A stretch of DNA of 5,403 bases from Solirubrobacterales bacterium 70-9 (GCA_001898095.1 MKSH01000122.1:24629-30031), one strand, 5' to 3'. Counted from the stretch's first letter, positions 1 to 4,286 are shown. Notes: generated by a model from the letters alone, not told the origin. Translations and numbers: made by a program.

Positions 1-9
1 TCACAGTTA

Positions 10-26
10 CCCGTACCGGCTACGGG
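10..26. repeat. Short inverted repeat (hairpin) at left edge
   Basis: CCCGTA (10-15) and TACGGG (21-26) are perfect complements around a 5-nt loop. The stem can be lengthened by two T-A pairs past one mismatch (positions 7-8 with 28-29). Neither strand has a clear T-run after the stem, so it is at best a weak terminator for a gene lying left of the window. Its role is unknown. Confidence 0.4.
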
Positions 27-50
27 AAAGTGCGAACGCCCGCCGCCCGG

Positions 51-111
51 GCCCCGAAGCGCGCCGTCCCCCGGCCGCAGCCGCCCCGAATCGCGCCGTC
101 CCCGCCGCAGC
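51..111. repeat. Imperfect tandem direct repeat, two copies of about 30 nt
   Basis: Copy 1 (51-81) and copy 2 (83-111) share GCCCCGAA, then CGCGCCGTCCCC, then GCCGCAGC. They differ by one base (G59 versus T91) and a 2-nt insertion (CG in copy 1). The period of 32 nt is not a multiple of three and all three + frames are open, so I treat it as non-coding GC-rich DNA upstream of the gene at 152. I support no gene in 1-151. Confidence 0.5.
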
Positions 112-136
112 GTCTGCGCTCGGGACCGCCGGGACT

Positions 137-142
137 GATAGA
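137..142 (+). promoter_or_regulatory. Candidate -10 box for a leaderless transcript
   Basis: GATAGA lies 9 nt before the GTG at 152, which would put the transcription start at or very near the start codon. Similar boxes stand before the cytochrome c gene (TATAGA) and ctaA (CATAGT). No convincing -35 box is visible; CTGCGC at 115-120 is the nearest, weak, candidate. This box is part of the reason for choosing GTG 152 over ATG 179. Confidence 0.35.
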
Positions 143-151
143 AATCCGGCT

Positions 152-265
152 GTGGATCGTGAGACCGCACGTCGCAACATGACCGCCGGCTTGGTTGCCG
201 GGGGCTTTGCCGCTGCCGTCTTCGCGCTCGCCTTCATCGTCGCCATGCTCTACATCGCGCACTGA
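152..265 (+). CDS. 37-residue single-span membrane protein, possible oxidase small assembly protein
   Basis: The product reads MDRETARRNMTAGLVAGG and continues as one hydrophobic helix (about residues 11-34) ending in YIAH. A short charged N-terminus with RRN followed by a single span resembles the tiny cytochrome oxidase small assembly proteins found beside oxidase genes in proteobacteria; this is a pattern match recalled by eye, not a search. The stop codon overlaps the ATG of the next gene (ATGA, 263-267), a sign of translational coupling and a good reason to take this short frame as real. I chose GTG 152 because it supplies the charged N-terminus and sits 9 nt behind a GATAGA box. ATG 179 would give a 28-residue product with no charged N-terminus. 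No Shine-Dalgarno sequence is seen for either. The frame remains open upstream to the window edge, so a longer protein is not strictly excluded. Confidence 0.6.
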   Translation: MDRETARRNMTAGLVAGGFAAAVFALAFIVAMLYIAH

Positions 266-579
266 TGAGCGAGCACCGTCAAGTTCCCGCGTCGGGCGAG
301 ACCATCCAGGTCCCGCGTCCCTCCTGGGGCCCGGCCTTCTTCGCCCTCGGGGCGACCGGCGCGGTCGGCGGGATCTACGCCAACGGCTTCGTCTTCTCCG
401 CCTTCATCTGGTCCTACATCGGGATCGTCATCCTGCTGTTCGGCTTCCGCGCGATCGTCCGCACCTCCGTGCGCAGCTACTTCAGCCTGCCGAAGCGCCA
501 GCAGGCCGACACGTCGCCGCTGCCGGTCGAGCAGATCTACCTCGAGTCTCGACCCTCCACCAGCCGCCCGCAAGGCTGA
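265..579 (+). CDS. Two-span membrane protein, cytochrome c oxidase subunit IV-like (tentative)
   Basis: A 104-residue protein with a hydrophilic N-terminus, then PRPSWGPAFFALG opening a first membrane span (about 22-40), a second span (about 45-65), and a basic then polar tail (RSYFSLPKRQ onward). A PxPS-W-P motif before a two-helix hairpin is typical of small fourth subunits, or of the C-terminal extension of subunit I, in bacterial heme-copper oxidases. That assignment is my recollection of the family style. No metal ligands are expected or seen. The ATG overlaps the stop of the 37-residue gene upstream and has no Shine-Dalgarno sequence of its own, so it probably depends on coupled translation. 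A hairpin begins at the stop codon. Function is inferred from architecture and oxidase neighbours; a generic two-span protein is the alternative. Confidence 0.7.
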   Translation: MSEHRQVPASGETIQVPRPSWGPAFFALGATGAVGGIYANGFVFSAFIWSYIGIVILLFGFRAIVRTSVRSYFSLPKRQQADTSPLPVEQIYLESRPSTSRPQG

Positions 580-599
580 GAAGCGCTCTCAGCGCGTCT
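579..599 (+). terminator. Hairpin at the stop codon of the subunit IV-like gene
   Basis: GCGCT (583-587) pairs with AGCGC (591-595) around a CTC loop. Beyond an A-G mismatch, AGA (579-581) pairs with TCT (597-599). It starts inside the stop codon. There is no T-run, so factor-independent termination is uncertain. Confidence 0.4.
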
Positions 600-618
600 G
601 GCAGGGCATGATCGTCCA

Positions 619-686
619 GGGCGGCCGGCATGGCCCCTGAGCGAACCTCCCTGCTGTTGTGAGTGAAGGGGCCATGCCGGCCGCCC
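619..686. terminator. Perfect 20-bp inverted repeat between convergent genes (possible bidirectional terminator)
   Basis: The arms 619-638 and 667-686 are exact reverse complements over 20 bases: the left begins GGGCGGCCGG and ends GGCCCCT, the right begins AGGGGCC and ends CGGCCGCCC. The loop (639-666) is 28 nt. The repeat lies between the 3' ends of the + strand gene ending at 579 and the - strand CBS gene ending at 695, the usual site of a shared terminator. The long loop and the lack of T-runs are atypical; a mobile or repeated palindromic element is the alternative. Confidence 0.55.
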
Positions 687-694
687 CCAAGGCC

Positions 695-1105
695 TCAAGC
701 CTGCTTCGGCAGGGCAAATTCCGAGGTCGCGCCCTCGGACGTCCAGACCCGGACGATGTCGCGCATCGAGAGGATGCCGACCACCTCGCCGGCGTCGAAG
801 ACGACCAGGTGGCGGACGCTGCGGCGCGACATCTCGGCGGCGGCGTGCTCGAGGCTCCAGTCGGGGGCGGCGGCGATCACGGACTCGGTCATGTGGCCGC
901 CGACCGGCTCGGCGTCGGGGTCCTCGCCGGCGCCGATCGAGAGCAGCAGGTCCCGCTCGGTGACGATCCCCGGGGTCGGCGCCTCGTCGTCGATCACCAG
1001 CGCGGCGCCGACGTTGCGCTCGACCATCGCCGCAGCGGCCTGGCGCAACGTGTGCGACGGGCCCACCGTCACCGATACCTCGGACATGCCATCCCTTACC
1101 TGCAT
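695..1105 (-). CDS. Two-CBS-domain protein
   Basis: A 136-residue soluble protein made of a tandem CBS pair (Bateman module) with no other domain. CBS1 covers about residues 5-57 and ends GIVTERDLL; CBS2 covers about 72-121 and ends VGILSMRDIV. TERD (49-52) and SMRD (113-116) fit the S/T-x-x-D element that contacts the ribose of bound adenine nucleotides in this family. Stand-alone CBS pairs usually sense adenylates or other nucleotides and act on partner proteins; the ligand and partner here cannot be read. ATG 1105 is chosen because AGGAGGAG (1108-1115) precedes it at good spacing. An internal ATG at 1087 lacks a comparable site. The gene is convergent with the subunit IV-like gene and divergent from the cytochrome c gene, so any link to respiration is by position only. 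Confidence 0.9.
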   Translation of the reverse strand: MQVRDGMSEVSVTVGPSHTLRQAAAAMVERNVGAALVIDDEAPTPGIVTERDLLLSIGAGEDPDAEPVGGHMTESVIAAAPDWSLEHAAAEMSRRSVRHLVVFDAGEVVGILSMRDIVRVWTSEGATSEFALPKQA

Positions 1106-1107
1106 CG

Positions 1108-1115
1108 CTCCTCCT
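1108..1115 (-). promoter_or_regulatory. Strong ribosome binding site of the CBS gene
   Basis: Read on the - strand this is AGGAGGAG, with AGGAGG 4 nt before ATG 1105. It decides the start against the in-frame ATG at 1087 and against longer extensions of the open frame, which would run into the divergent cytochrome c gene. Confidence 0.75.
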
Positions 1116-1123
1116 CTTGGACG

Positions 1124-1152
1124 AGTTAACACGTTAGTGCGATTCGATGCAA
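1124..1152 (-). promoter_or_regulatory. Candidate promoter of the CBS gene
   Basis: On the - strand TTGCAT (1147-1152, 4 of 6 matches to a -35 box) and TTAACT (1124-1129, weak -10) are 17 nt apart. The start site would fall near 1117, leaving a leader of about 12 nt that contains the ribosome binding site. TAAC-AC-GTTA (1127-1136) forms a small inverted repeat across the -10 region and could be an operator half-site pair, though it is short enough to be chance. Confidence 0.35.
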
Positions 1153-1202
1153 ATGTACCCCGCCTGGCGCGGCCGGCAAACGCCGTGACGGGGGCCTCGA
1201 CA

Positions 1203-1208
1203 TATAGA
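1203..1208 (+). promoter_or_regulatory. Candidate -10 box of the cytochrome c gene
   Basis: TATAGA matches the bacterial -10 consensus well in an otherwise GC-rich stretch. The ATG at 1229 lies 20 nt after it, so the leader would be about 14 nt and it shows no Shine-Dalgarno sequence. No clear -35 box stands at the normal distance. Confidence 0.45.
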
Positions 1209-1228
1209 CTCCGCCGCGCCTCGGCAGT

Positions 1229-1921
1229 ATGCAGAACTTCCCCAAGCCCATCCGCCTGCTCGCGCCTCTCGTGGCCCTGATCGCGACCGTCGTCGTGGTC
1301 TCCGGCTGCGGGACGACGCAGCCCGACATCGCCCGCGGGCGCGTCCTCTTCACCTCGAAGTGCGGCGTCTGCCACGCGCTCGCCCAGGCGGGCACGACGG
1401 CAACGATCGGCCCTGACCTCGACGACGCCTTCGCGGCGGCGCGCGAAGCCGGTGGCTTCGACGCGGCCACGATCGAAGGGATCGTCGAAGCGCAGGTCGA
1501 CGATCCGCGCCCCTCGAACGGCAACCCGGCGGCCTCGATGCCCGCCAAGATCGTCGAGGGCCAGGACCTCAACGACATCGCCGCCTACGTCGGCAAGTAC
1601 GCCGGCGTGCCCGGCGCGGCGCCGCCGGAAGTCGAAGGCGGCCCCGGCGCCCAGGTCTTCGCCAACAACGGCTGCGGCGGCTGCCACACGCTCGCCGTCG
1701 CCAACGCGGGCGGCACCACCGGCCCGGACCTGGACGAAGTCCTCCCCGGCCAGAGCGAAGCCGAAATCGAAGAATCGATCGTCGACCCGAACGCGAAAAT
1801 CGCCCAGGGCTACCCGGCCAACGTGATGCCGGAGAACTTCAAAGAAACGATCCAGCCCGAAGAAATCAAAGAGCTGGTCGAATTCCTGGCTGAAAACGCC
1901 GGGAAAAAATCCGGCGGCTGA
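1229..1921 (+). CDS. Diheme c-type cytochrome lipoprotein
   Basis: A 230-residue exported electron carrier with two class I cytochrome c domains. The N-terminus has a basic stretch, a hydrophobic segment (about 10-24) and a lipobox VSGC with Cys27, so it should be a lipid-anchored protein on the outer face of the membrane. Domain 1 (about 36-126) has CGVCH at 45-49 and the likely axial methionine M104 (SMPAK). Domain 2 (about 140-225) has CGGCH at 149-153 and likely axial M200 (NVMPENF). Domain 2, with GPDLDEV, SIVDPNAKI and GYPxNVMP, closely resembles the cytochrome c domain fused to subunit II of caa3 oxidases, so electron transfer to the oxidase is the likely job. It sits 40 nt before ctaA. 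Four Lys codons in domain 1 are AAG and five in domain 2 and the tail are AAA. The start is set by the signal peptide and a TATAGA box upstream. Confidence 0.9.
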   Translation: MQNFPKPIRLLAPLVALIATVVVVSGCGTTQPDIARGRVLFTSKCGVCHALAQAGTTATIGPDLDDAFAAAREAGGFDAATIEGIVEAQVDDPRPSNGNPAASMPAKIVEGQDLNDIAAYVGKYAGVPGAAPPEVEGGPGAQVFANNGCGGCHTLAVANAGGTTGPDLDEVLPGQSEAEIEESIVDPNAKIAQGYPANVMPENFKETIQPEEIKELVEFLAENAGKKSGG

Positions 1922-1938
1922 GCTCCGGCGGCCGGAGC
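1922..1938 (+). terminator. Hairpin directly after the cytochrome c gene
   Basis: GCTCCGG (1922-1928) and CCGGAGC (1932-1938) form a perfect 7-bp stem around CGG, starting at the base after the stop codon. No T-run follows, so it may be a weak terminator or an mRNA 3'-end stabiliser between this gene and ctaA, which seems to have its own promoter. Confidence 0.45.
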
Positions 1939-1949
1939 GCCGCGCCGGT

Positions 1950-1955
1950 CATAGT
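1950..1955 (+). promoter_or_regulatory. Candidate -10 box giving a leaderless ctaA transcript
   Basis: CATAGT is followed by 6 nt and then ATG 1962. At that distance transcription would begin at the start codon itself. There is no Shine-Dalgarno sequence before ctaA, which fits. The -35 region would fall in the preceding hairpin and shows no match. Confidence 0.4.
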
Positions 1956-1961
1956 CTGAAT

Positions 1962-2966
1962 ATGTTCGCGCGCCTCCGAAATCGCTTCGAGATCACCCCG
2001 CAACGCTATGCGCAGGTGACCGTCGTCGCGCTGATCGGGCTCACGCTGATCGTGCTCAGCGGCTCCGCCGTGCGGCTGACCGAGTCAGGGCTCGGCTGTC
2101 CCGATTGGCCGCAGTGCTACGGCGGCGGCCAACATCCGGCGCTCGAATCGCACGCGATCATCGAGATGAGCAACCGGATCATCACCGGCCTGCTCGGCAT
2201 CGCCGTGATCGCCGCCGCGGTGCTCGCCTTCTTCCGCCGCCCCTACCGGAAACACCTGGCGATCTTCGGCGCCCTGCTGCCGCTCGGCGTCATCGCCCAG
2301 GCGATCCTCGGCGCCCTCGTCGTCAAGTACGACCTGCGGCCGGAACTCGTGATGTGCCACTTCATCCTCTCGATGATGCTGCTCGACGCGGGCTTCGCGT
2401 TGATGTGGTGCTCGCGCTACGAACCCTGGGACCGGCGACGATCCTGGGACCGCAAGGGGGACTGGGCGGTGCGGGCGCTGGGGCCGCTCGGCCAGCTGAC
2501 GATCCTCGCCGGGACGATCGCCACCGGCTCCGGCCCGCACGCGGGCGAGTTCGAAGGTCAGCTTGTCAAGCGCTTCACCTTCGAGGGCCACGACACCCTG
2601 GAATGGGTGGTCCAGCGCCACGCCGTGCTGGCCACGATCTACGGCCTGGCGGCGATCGGCGTCTGGTTCTACCTGCGCCGTCCGGACGGCGACCGCAGAG
2701 CGGTGAAACCGCTCACCGTGGTCCTTCTGCTGCTCGCCCTGCAGGGGATCGTCGGCTACGCCCAGTGGGAGCTCGAACTGCCGTCGGAGATCGTCTGGGT
2801 CCACGTCGCCCTCGCCACCCTCAACTGGCTGGCGATGCTGTGGACGATCGCCGCCGCCGGACGGCTCGAGCCCCGCGACGGCTCCGTACCGGCCTCGGGC
2901 GAAGGCGGCGCCGACGACGCCGACTCGGCCGGCACCCCGGCGGGCGCGGGCGCCGGGGCCGCCTAG
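1962..2966 (+). CDS. ctaA: Heme A synthase (CtaA/COX15 family)
   Basis: Oxidises the C8 methyl group of heme o to give heme a for aa3/caa3-type oxidases; an integral membrane enzyme with eight predicted helices in two pseudo-repeats. The first extracytoplasmic loop has GLGCPDWPQC with the Cys46/Cys52 pair known from Bacillus and actinobacterial enzymes, then conserved Glu68 in IIEMSNR. Likely heme-ligand histidines are H133 (MCHFILS), H220 (VQRHAVLA) and H281 (VWVHVAL). The fourth family position, His in the Bacillus motif EYSHR, is Asn71 here; I recall EFGNR in actinobacterial homologues, so this may be lineage-normal. The second half carries GSGPHAG (189-195) without a cysteine pair. About residues 300-334 form a Gly/Ala/Asp-rich low-complexity tail. 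The 334-residue length fits the family. ATG 1962 has no Shine-Dalgarno sequence but follows a CATAGT box. The next gene starts 19 nt downstream, suggesting co-transcription. Confidence 0.95.
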   Translation: MFARLRNRFEITPQRYAQVTVVALIGLTLIVLSGSAVRLTESGLGCPDWPQCYGGGQHPALESHAIIEMSNRIITGLLGIAVIAAAVLAFFRRPYRKHLAIFGALLPLGVIAQAILGALVVKYDLRPELVMCHFILSMMLLDAGFALMWCSRYEPWDRRRSWDRKGDWAVRALGPLGQLTILAGTIATGSGPHAGEFEGQLVKRFTFEGHDTLEWVVQRHAVLATIYGLAAIGVWFYLRRPDGDRRAVKPLTVVLLLLALQGIVGYAQWELELPSEIVWVHVALATLNWLAMLWTIAAAGRLEPRDGSVPASGEGGADDADSAGTPAGAGAGAA

Positions 2967-2973
2967 AGCGCGC

Positions 2974-2980
2974 GGGGGAG
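2974..2980 (+). promoter_or_regulatory. Ribosome binding site of the nine-span membrane protein gene
   Basis: GGGGGAG stands 5 nt before ATG 2986 in the 19-nt gap after the ctaA stop. It fixes the start and supports translation from the ctaA transcript. Confidence 0.6.
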
Positions 2981-2985
2981 CCCCG

Positions 2986-3771
2986 ATGCTCCCCTTCTGG
3001 CTCTCGATCGGCTTCCTCAGCTTCGTCCAGGGCGTCCTGGTCGCTCTCCCCCGCCCCACGGTCACGATTCCGCTTCTCAGCCGTGCAGGAGGCCGCTGGT
3101 GGGCCCTGGTGCTGCCGCTGTCGATAGTCGTGGTGATCGGGGCGATCGCCCTCGACGAATCCTCGGCCCACTTCCTCACCTGGCTGGCCCTGATCGCGGT
3201 GCCGCCGCTGGCCGCGATCGCGCTCGGCTGGATCGTCCACGGGGCGCGGCCGCCGCTGACCCTCCTCGCGGTCCCCCTCTTCGCTCTCGCCTGGGCCGCG
3301 AAGGGCGAACTCGGCGGCCAGTCGGCGGCCCTGGCCCTCTCGGCGCTCGCCTGCGTCACCCTCGGCTGGCTCCTCGTCTGCGTGGTGCCGGCGCGCTGGG
3401 TGAAGCTCGGCATCTACGCGATGGCGATCGGCGATGCCTACCTCGTCTTCACCGACCTCCTCCAGGCCCCCAACTCGGTCCTCAACACGGCTGCCCCGGC
3501 GGCCGACCTGCCGAAGCTCCAACTGGTCAGCTGGGGCGGCGCGATCATGGGCTTCGGCGACCTCTTCATCGCCGCCGTCCTCGGCGCCCTCCTCGCCCGC
3601 GACCCCCGCCTCCAACTCCGCGGCGCCATCCTCGCCGCCTTCCTCTGCTGCGCCTGGGACCTGCTCTTCTTCTTCGTCCACGAGACCCCGGCGACCGTCC
3701 CCGTCGCCCTCACCCTGCTGACCCTCGAGCTCTGGGGTCGCTGGGAAAAGCGCCGGCTCAGAAGTGCGTAG
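2986..3771 (+). CDS. Nine-span membrane protein with GxGD motif, candidate intramembrane aspartyl protease
   Basis: A 261-residue, very hydrophobic protein that I cannot assign with certainty. By eye there are nine spans: about 4-22, 39-56, 64-84, 90-106, 113-134, 138-158, 179-204, 210-231 and 235-250. Span 6 contains Asp150 and Asp157 (GDAYLVFTD). Span 7 contains GFGD with Asp192, followed by LFIAAVLGALLA. The last span contains P239-VAL. Presenilins and signal peptide peptidases (GxGD aspartyl proteases) have nine helices with one catalytic Asp in helix 6, GxGD in helix 7 and PAL in helix 9. The Asp spacing here (42 or 35) and the GFGD-to-PxAL distance are close to those of signal peptide peptidase. 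The usual Tyr before the first Asp is absent (GD, not YD) and PAL is imperfect, so activity is unproven. It follows ctaA by 19 nt with a good ribosome binding site and probably shares its transcript. Its 3' end overlaps the convergent - strand gene by 14 bp. Alternatives are an unrelated polytopic protein or a ctaA-associated membrane factor. Confidence 0.85.
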   Translation: MLPFWLSIGFLSFVQGVLVALPRPTVTIPLLSRAGGRWWALVLPLSIVVVIGAIALDESSAHFLTWLALIAVPPLAAIALGWIVHGARPPLTLLAVPLFALAWAAKGELGGQSAALALSALACVTLGWLLVCVVPARWVKLGIYAMAIGDAYLVFTDLLQAPNSVLNTAAPAADLPKLQLVSWGGAIMGFGDLFIAAVLGALLARDPRLQLRGAILAAFLCCAWDLLFFFVHETPATVPVALTLLTLELWGRWEKRRLRSA

Positions 3772-3973
3772 CGAAGAGCGTGATCATCGCGCCGAAGCCC
3801 GCGAACATCATCGTGCCCATGGCGAGGAATCCCAGGACCATCGCGTGCTGAAGACGGTCGACGTGGTCGTCCAAACGATCGATCCTTCCTTTGACTTCTA
3901 TGAAGCCGACATCGACGCTTTGCTTCAGATCGTCGAGCCGGTCATCACTCCATCTCGTCGGCTTTGCCTCCAT
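3758..3973 (-). CDS. Small coiled-coil and single-span membrane protein of unknown function
   Basis: A 71-residue protein I do not recognise by name. Residues 8-43 are charged and heptad-like (WSDDRLDDLKQSVDVGF, then VKGRIDRLDDHVDRLQ), predicting a short coiled coil. Residues 45-68 form one Met/Gly/Phe-rich span ending at the C-terminus (ITLFATHF), so it should be an inner-membrane protein with a cytoplasmic coiled coil. I chose ATG 3973 because an extended Shine-Dalgarno sequence, GGAGGTGAT (3981-3989), ends 7 nt before it. ATG 3982 would overlap that site, and the longer open frame adds only an Arg-rich stretch. Its stop lies inside the 3' end of the nine-span protein gene on the other strand. 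It is the last of a run of - strand genes after ctaE and the 71-residue two-span gene, but an 80-nt gap with a hairpin precedes it, so it may be separately expressed. Confidence 0.7.
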   Translation of the reverse strand: MEAKPTRWSDDRLDDLKQSVDVGFIEVKGRIDRLDDHVDRLQHAMVLGFLAMGTMMFAGFGAMITLFATHF

Positions 3974-3980
3974 CGCTGTC

Positions 3981-3989
3981 ATCACCTCC
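3981..3989 (-). promoter_or_regulatory. Extended ribosome binding site deciding the start at 3973
   Basis: Read on the - strand this is GGAGGTGAT, fully complementary to the usual 16S rRNA 3' end. It ends 7 nt before ATG 3973 and includes the A of the in-frame ATG at 3982, which therefore cannot be well placed as a start. Confidence 0.6.
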
Positions 3990-4005
3990 ACGAACCGAAG
4001 GCTAA

Positions 4006-4041
4006 GGCGAAGATTTCCCTGTCCGAAACGGGAAAGGCGCC
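4006..4041 (-). terminator. Hairpin between two small - strand genes
   Basis: TTTCCC (4014-4019) pairs with GGGAAA (4030-4035) around a 10-nt loop, and GGCG (4006-4009) pairs with CGCC (4038-4041) beyond an internal loop. On the - strand it lies 12 nt after the stop of the two-span gene, and its inner 6-bp stem is followed by TCTTC. It may be a weak terminator or attenuator for the ctaE transcript. Confidence 0.4.
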
Positions 4042-4053
4042 AATTGTGTGCGG

Positions 4054-4269
4054 TCAGGCTTTGTGGTCGGGGCCGCCGGGACGGTCGCGGGCGTTGCGCC
4101 ACCACTCGCGACTCCAACGGATCCCGTACCAGCTACCGATGATCGCCAAGACCAGCGCGTAGAGCGCGCCGACCAGGCCGCTGGTCAGCAGCGTGAGGGC
4201 GATCGCCGATCCGACCGCGACCGCGAAGATCAACACCCATTTGAAGACCGCGGCCTCGTTGTACCTCAT
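4054..4269 (-). CDS. Small two-span membrane protein downstream of ctaE, candidate oxidase accessory subunit
   Basis: A 71-residue protein with a short N-terminus (MRYNEAAVFK), two closely spaced hydrophobic helices (about 9-29 and 32-50) and a Trp/Arg-rich tail (GIRWSREWWRNARDR) that by the positive-inside rule should face the cytoplasm. The start at 4269 has AGGAG (4277-4281) 7 nt upstream. The gene lies 42 nt after ctaE on the same strand. In many caa3 and cytochrome o operons a small subunit IV gene follows subunit III, so a minor oxidase subunit or assembly factor is the natural guess. The sequence is much shorter than CtaF-type subunit IV and I see no motif that proves the link. A strong hairpin in the gap may alter the relative amounts of the two proteins. 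Confidence 0.75.
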   Translation of the reverse strand: MRYNEAAVFKWVLIFAVAVGSAIALTLLTSGLVGALYALVLAIIGSWYGIRWSREWWRNARDRPGGPDHKA

Positions 4270-4276
4270 CGCCCCG

Positions 4277-4282
4277 CTCCTA
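4277..4282 (-). promoter_or_regulatory. Ribosome binding site of the two-span gene
   Basis: Read on the - strand this is TAGGAG, 7 nt before ATG 4269 and only 4 nt past the base of the hairpin at 4287-4308. The hairpin could therefore affect ribosome access. Confidence 0.6.
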
Positions 4283-4286
4283 CCGC

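Noticed and set aside
1..151. A protein-coding tail in the first 151 bases of the + strand
   Set aside because: All three + frames are open over most of it, but the translations are Pro/Arg/Ala-rich without any recognisable motif, and a frame-breaking tandem repeat lies inside. I cannot support a gene.
195..611. 138-residue + strand frame overlapping the two small left-hand genes
   Set aside because: Its Arg/Pro/Leu-rich content is a frame-shifted reading of the two membrane proteins, whose ATGA overlap and helices are more convincing.
1106..1687. Extension of the CBS reading frame far upstream to give a 330-residue protein
   Set aside because: The extra part is low-complexity and antisense to the diheme cytochrome c gene. 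A strong ribosome binding site stands just before ATG 1105.
2085..3681. Long open frames on the - strand opposite ctaA and the nine-span gene
   Set aside because: They encode Arg/Gly/Glu-rich low-complexity proteins typical of antisense shadows in GC-rich DNA, while the + strand frames give clear membrane proteins with family motifs.
2986..3771. Type IV prepilin peptidase (A24) as the identity of the GxGD-like protein
   Set aside because: A24 enzymes also carry a GxGD motif, but the nine-span layout and a PxAL-like motif in the last helix fit presenilin-type proteins better, and no pilus genes are near.
3143..4205. Three GCGATCGC octamers (near 3143, 3213 and 4198), as in highly iterated palindromes
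   Set aside because: The number is low and is explained by frequent GCG/ATC and GCC codons in GC-rich genes.
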